From positions 558,001-622,000 of the forward strand of contig CANMTP010000001.1 of the NCBI GenBank assembly GCA_947500845.1: 64,000 nucleotides of DNA. The letters are read 5' to 3'. Made by a program: the position numbers and the translations under genes. The notes under the pieces were generated by a model that was given only the letters and a program-made list of their open reading frames with translations, made no database searches and was not told the DNA's origin. This document shows, in pieces, positions 60,538-64,000 of this stretch. This DNA is from an uncultured Aquimarina sp. GTDB lineage: Bacteria; Bacteroidota; Bacteroidia; Flavobacteriales; Flavobacteriaceae. The number at the start of each line of letters is the position of its first letter. Positions within the stretch are counted from its first letter, which is position 1.

Positions 60538-62358
60538 CTATATGTCTAAGTCAAACGATGATCTTAATTTATCAATGAGTGGGTTTTTTTCTCTTAATTT
60601 TTCATACTTATCCTGAGGAGTAAACGCATATTTTTTTGAAGCTTCTTCGTTTACGGTAATAACGAGTTCAACACTATAATTATTTAATTTTTTATATAAG
60701 AATTGAAAAAAACCAGGAAGAGCATTCTCAAGATCAACTTTCATAGATTGATTTGGTAGTTCTAAATGAATCTTATCATCTTTCAGTACCGGAATATTCA
60801 TTGCAAACATAGACCCTATAATTCGTTCCCCTTTTTTATCCTGTATTTTACCATATTCAACCCATGCGGCTTGCATTTGAGATTCGGTAAAATCTTCCAT
60901 AGGGAGATTCTTAGGGTCTACAATACTATCTACTTTTTTCTCTTCGTGTTCTTTTTTCTTTTTAATACTACTCAAAGAGAGCCCAGAAGTTTTTCGCTCT
61001 CTGGCAATCAGCACTGATTTTTTTTCTACAACGGCAGGTGCTTCAATTATGGCAGTATTTTCAGAAATAATAGGTGCTTCAACAATTTCTTCTTTTTCTT
61101 CTTGAACTTTTTCAGGAGAAATTATGTCAGATTCCTTGTGTATTTCCCTATTTTGTTCTACTGCAACCTTTTTTTCTTCTTTAGATTTATGAATTGCTTT
61201 CTCTTTAGTTTCCCGAGAGATTTTCAACGCTTTAATACCCTTTTCCTTAAAATATGAAGGAGAAATTATGAAGGGTTGATCATTTTTTTTTTCTCCGTCC
61301 GGTTTAAGAAGGACAGAGGCAAGTTGCATTAAACATAATTCAACCAACAGTCTTTGATTACGACTGGTTTTATACTTTAAGTCACAGTCATTCGCAAGAT
61401 CAATTCCCTTAATTAGAAAGTCACTTGAAGCTTTTTGTGATTGCTCCAGATATTTTGCTTTAGTCTGTTCGCCTACTTCTAAAAGATTAATCGTTGCCTG
61501 ATTTTTACAAACTAATAAGTCCCTGAAATGTGAAGCTAATCCGGCGATAAAATGATGTCCATCAAATCCTTGGGCAAGAATTTCATTAAATTCTATAAGT
61601 AATTGCGGGATATTATTTTGGAGAATTAGATCTGTCGTTATAAAATAGGTTTCATAATCAAGAACATTAAGATTCTCGGTTACGGCCTGACGCGTAAGGT
61701 TTTTACCACTAAAACTTACGACTCGGTCAAAAATTGACAATGCGTCTCGCATCGCACCGTCTGCTTTTTGCGCTATGATCTGCAAGGCATCTTCCTCTGC
61801 AATGATACCTTCTTGCTTAGCTACCTGCATCAAGTGGTTTTTGGCATCTGTAACAGTGATTCTTTTAAAATCAAAAATCTGACAACGAGATAAAATAGTT
61901 GGAATAATTTTATGCTTCTCAGTAGTGGCTAATATAAAGATAGCATGCTTTGGTGGCTCTTCTAATGTTTTTAAAAATGCATTGAACGCTGCTTGAGACA
62001 ACATATGTACTTCATCGATAATATATACTTTATATTTTCCTACTTGAGGAGGAATACGTACCTGATCGATAAGGTTTCTAATATCATCTACAGAGTTGTT
62101 GGAAGCAGCATCAAGTTCAAAAATATTGAAGGCAAAATCTTCATCAGGATGTTCATTTCCATCCTGGTTAATGGTTTTTGCCAAAATTCGTGCACAAGAA
62201 GTCTTTCCTACACCACGAGGCCCGGTGAATAATAGTGCCTGTGCCAAATGATTATTTTCTATAGCATTAAGCAATGTATTCGTTATAGCCTGTTGTCCCA
62301 CGACATCTTTGAAAGTTTGAGGTCTATATTTACGTGCTGATACTATGAAATGTTCCAT
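60538..62358 (-). CDS. dnaX: DNA polymerase III, gamma/tau subunit
   Basis: A 606-residue clamp-loader ATPase. Walker A is at residues 46-53 (GPRGVGKT), Walker B near 116-119 (DEVH), the SRC arginine finger near residue 157, and ATTEKHKIIP is the sensor region. The tau-like C-terminal tail (about 370-606) is long and Lys/Glu-rich. The four zinc-binding cysteines usual between Walker A and ELDAASNN are absent here. The ATG at 62358 gives EHFIVSARKYRPQTF, the family start; the upstream in-frame ATG at 62385 adds nine residues. Confidence 0.95.
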   Translation of the reverse strand: MEHFIVSARKYRPQTFKDVVGQQAITNTLLNAIENNHLAQALLFTGPRGVGKTSCARILAKTINQDGNEHPDEDFAFNIFELDAASNNSVDDIRNLIDQVRIPPQVGKYKVYIIDEVHMLSQAAFNAFLKTLEEPPKHAIFILATTEKHKIIPTILSRCQIFDFKRITVTDAKNHLMQVAKQEGIIAEEDALQIIAQKADGAMRDALSIFDRVVSFSGKNLTRQAVTENLNVLDYETYFITTDLILQNNIPQLLIEFNEILAQGFDGHHFIAGLASHFRDLLVCKNQATINLLEVGEQTKAKYLEQSQKASSDFLIKGIDLANDCDLKYKTSRNQRLLVELCLMQLASVLLKPDGEKKNDQPFIISPSYFKEKGIKALKISRETKEKAIHKSKEEKKVAVEQNREIHKESDIISPEKVQEEKEEIVEAPIISENTAIIEAPAVVEKKSVLIARERKTSGLSLSSIKKKKEHEEKKVDSIVDPKNLPMEDFTESQMQAAWVEYGKIQDKKGERIIGSMFAMNIPVLKDDKIHLELPNQSMKVDLENALPGFFQFLYKKLNNYSVELVITVNEEASKKYAFTPQDKYEKLREKNPLIDKLRSSFDLDI

Positions 62359-62475
62359 TACTACAAAGTTAAAAATTGCATCCAAATTGAGAATTCTGCA
62401 GGATGGTTTTTATGCTGTAGTTATTAACAATATCAAATATTTGTCGTATCGAGTAATTTGGTACATTTATTGTTC

Positions 62476-62483
62476 TATTTTTG
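62476..62483 (+). promoter_or_regulatory. rnpB: rnpB promoter -7 box TATTTTTG
   Basis: TATTTTTG lies 5 bases before the RNA. A TTTG at 62457-62460 is 15 bases upstream, somewhat closer than the usual -33 distance. Confidence 0.6.
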
Positions 62484-62487
62484 TGCC

Positions 62488-62785
62488 AAGCAGATCACCT
62501 TATCGCGGCTTTTAGTCGAGGAAAGTCCGGACACCGAAGCACAGTATAGCGGGTAACGCCCGTCCGTCGTAAGACGAGGACAAGTGCAACAGAAAGAATA
62601 TACAGGTAATGCTGTAGTGAAACCAGGTAAACTCTATACGGTGCAACGCCATGTAAACCAGCTTTTGAGGGTTGTGCGCCCAACGTTGGAGGGTAGGCGG
62701 TTAGAGTCAATAAGTAATTATTGGCCTAGATAAATGATAAGGATCTTGAATTTTCAGGAAACAGAATCCGGCTTATGATCTGCTT
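62488..62785 (+). ncRNA. rnpB: RNase P RNA (class A)
   Basis: The conserved core GAGGAAAGTCCGGACACC (62518 onward) is clear, as are ACAGAAAGAATATACAG, AAACTCTATACGGTGCAA, TAGATAAATGAT and ACAGAATCCGGCTTA at the 3' end. The ends AAGCAGATC (62488-62496) and GATCTGCTT (62777-62785) pair as helix P1, which followed by TTTTTT also serves as terminator. It processes the 5' ends of tRNAs. Confidence 0.95.
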
Positions 62786-62855
62786 TTTTTAAAATTATTT
62801 TAACAAATGTTACTATTAATTTTCTCGTACCTTGTAAACCAAGAAAATTAATTGG

Positions 62856-63983
62856 ATGAAAATTGCTATCGTTTGTTATCCTACCTTTGGGGGTAGTGGG
62901 GTTGTGGCTACAGAGCTTGGAATTGCTCTTGCCAAATTAGATCATGAAGTACACTTTATTACTTACAAACAGCCTGTGCGGTTGGATCTATTAAATCCCA
63001 ATATTCACTTTCATGAAGTTAATGTTCCTACGTATCCACTTTTTCATTACCAGCCTTACGAATTAGCGTTGTCAAGTAAATTAGTAGATACTATAAAAAA
63101 GTACCAGATAGATGTACTTCATGTGCATTACGCTATTCCCCATGCTTATGCAGGGTATATGGCAAAAAAGATGTTAGAAGAGGAAGGTATTTATGTACCC
63201 ATGGTAACTACATTGCATGGTACAGATATTACACTAGTTGGAAATCATCCTTATTATAAACCTGCAGTTACTTTTAGCATTAACAATAGCGATATTGTAA
63301 CTTCAGTATCCCAAAGTTTGAAAGAAGATACGTTGCGTTTATTTGATATTCGGAAAGACATACAAGTCGTTCCTAATTTTATCGATGTAAGTCACCAGAA
63401 AACTAGTTTCACAGATTGTCAGAGAGAGCTAATGGCTACTCCAGAAGAACGTATCGTAACCCATATTAGCAATTTTAGGGCAGTAAAGCGAATACATGAT
63501 ATTATTGATATATTTTATAATGTCCAAAAAGTGATACCAGCCAAATTACTGATGGTGGGAGAAGGGCCTGAACGTAAACCTGCAGAGAAGAAATGTAGAG
63601 AGTTGGGAATAAAAGATAAAGTGATTTTCTTTGGGAATAGTAGCGAAATAGACAAAATTCTTTGTTTCTCTGATCTGTTTTTGCTCCCTTCAGAAAGAGA
63701 AAGTTTTGGTTTGGCAGCATTAGAAGCTATGGTAAACAAAGTACCCGTAATCTCAAGTGATGCTGGTGGAATACCAGAAGTAAATAATCATGGTGTTTCT
63801 GGGTATTTAAGTAAAGTTGGAGATGTAGAAGATATGTCTGAAAATGCTATTAAGATATTAAAAGATGACAACATTCTTGAGATGTTCAAACAAAATGCAT
63901 ATAAAGAGGCCAAAAAATTTGACGTAAATGAAATCGTTCCTAAATACGTTGCATTATACGAAGGTGCATTAGCAATGTCTTAG
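62856..63983 (+). CDS. bshA: N-acetyl-alpha-D-glucosaminyl L-malate synthase
   Basis: A 375-residue GT4 glycosyltransferase, first enzyme of bacillithiol synthesis, joining UDP-GlcNAc and L-malate. YPTFGGSGVVATELGIAL, HVHYAIPHAYAGYMAK, TTLHGTDITLVGNHPYY and the E-x7-E region ERESFGLAALEAM are diagnostic of BshA. The DinB-like gene in the his operon belongs to a superfamily that includes bacillithiol transferases. The complete gene ends just inside the window. Confidence 0.93.
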   Translation: MKIAIVCYPTFGGSGVVATELGIALAKLDHEVHFITYKQPVRLDLLNPNIHFHEVNVPTYPLFHYQPYELALSSKLVDTIKKYQIDVLHVHYAIPHAYAGYMAKKMLEEEGIYVPMVTTLHGTDITLVGNHPYYKPAVTFSINNSDIVTSVSQSLKEDTLRLFDIRKDIQVVPNFIDVSHQKTSFTDCQRELMATPEERIVTHISNFRAVKRIHDIIDIFYNVQKVIPAKLLMVGEGPERKPAEKKCRELGIKDKVIFFGNSSEIDKILCFSDLFLLPSERESFGLAALEAMVNKVPVISSDAGGIPEVNNHGVSGYLSKVGDVEDMSENAIKILKDDNILEMFKQNAYKEAKKFDVNEIVPKYVALYEGALAMS

Positions 63984-64000
63984 GAACGATTTATATAAGT

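Noticed and set aside
62495..62710. Minus-strand ORF over the RNase P RNA
   Set aside because: The conserved RNA core explains the sequence; the ORF is incidental.

Overview
The window is a low-GC, gene-dense chromosomal segment from a member of the Bacteroidota, almost certainly family Flavobacteriaceae; an Aquimarina-like marine flavobacterium is my guess, not something the sequence proves. The grounds are an LpxC-FabZ fusion, PorX, cargo proteins with type A and type B sorting domains for the type IX secretion system (T9SS), PorP/SprF and PorE-like partners, BshA (bacillithiol), promoters of the form TAnnTTTG, very few Shine-Dalgarno sequences and several TTG starts. About 55 protein genes, one RNase P RNA and no tRNA or rRNA genes are visible. 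I see no prophage, no insertion sequence with a transposase and no CRISPR array.

Layout. 1-6.4 kb: the N-terminal part of a TamB-like protein, a pentapeptide-repeat protein, and a MocR-type regulator divergent from two pyridoxamine-phosphate-oxidase-fold proteins, a DJ-1/PfpI protein and a GNAT. 6.4-10.3 kb (minus strand): DUF4258-like protein, alanine dehydrogenase, TsaE and the T9SS regulator PorX. 10.4-17.9 kb: HD phosphohydrolase, then the lipid A operon lpxD-lpxC/fabZ-lpxA with efp, a second lpxD-like gene, an NTF2-like gene and sucD. 18-24.9 kb: M16 protease lipoprotein, fabG, VWA membrane protein, SPFH/prohibitin protein. 25-30.9 kb: a 1396-residue T9SS cargo with two tandem C-terminal modules, then a converging OmpA-type pair.

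31-39.7 kb: a complete histidine operon, hisG-D-C-B-H-(four-helix-bundle pseudogene)-A-(dinB-like)-F-IE. It is preceded by an 18-codon leader peptide with four consecutive His codons and an attenuator that can fold in two mutually exclusive ways. Four intergenic gaps of this operon hold REP-like palindromes, mostly as inverted doublets, and a fifth holds a broken four-helix-bundle gene flanked by 12-bp inverted repeats. This is the most interesting region of the window.

39.7-47 kb: a T9SS type-B cargo, PorP/SprF, PorE-like OmpA and a propeller lipoprotein. 47-53 kb: rpsA, pyrR-pyrB, an rnz pair and pdxH. 53-59 kb: a large OmpA-family protein, then sixA-like/ppk1/ppx (polyphosphate). 59-64 kb: a small beta-barrel, miaE-like gene, dnaX, rnpB and bshA.

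How it fits together: most of the window is envelope biogenesis (lipid A, TamB, T9SS and its cargo) and core metabolism (His, pyrimidine, B6, polyphosphate, TCA). Accessory material is confined to small insertions inside the his operon.
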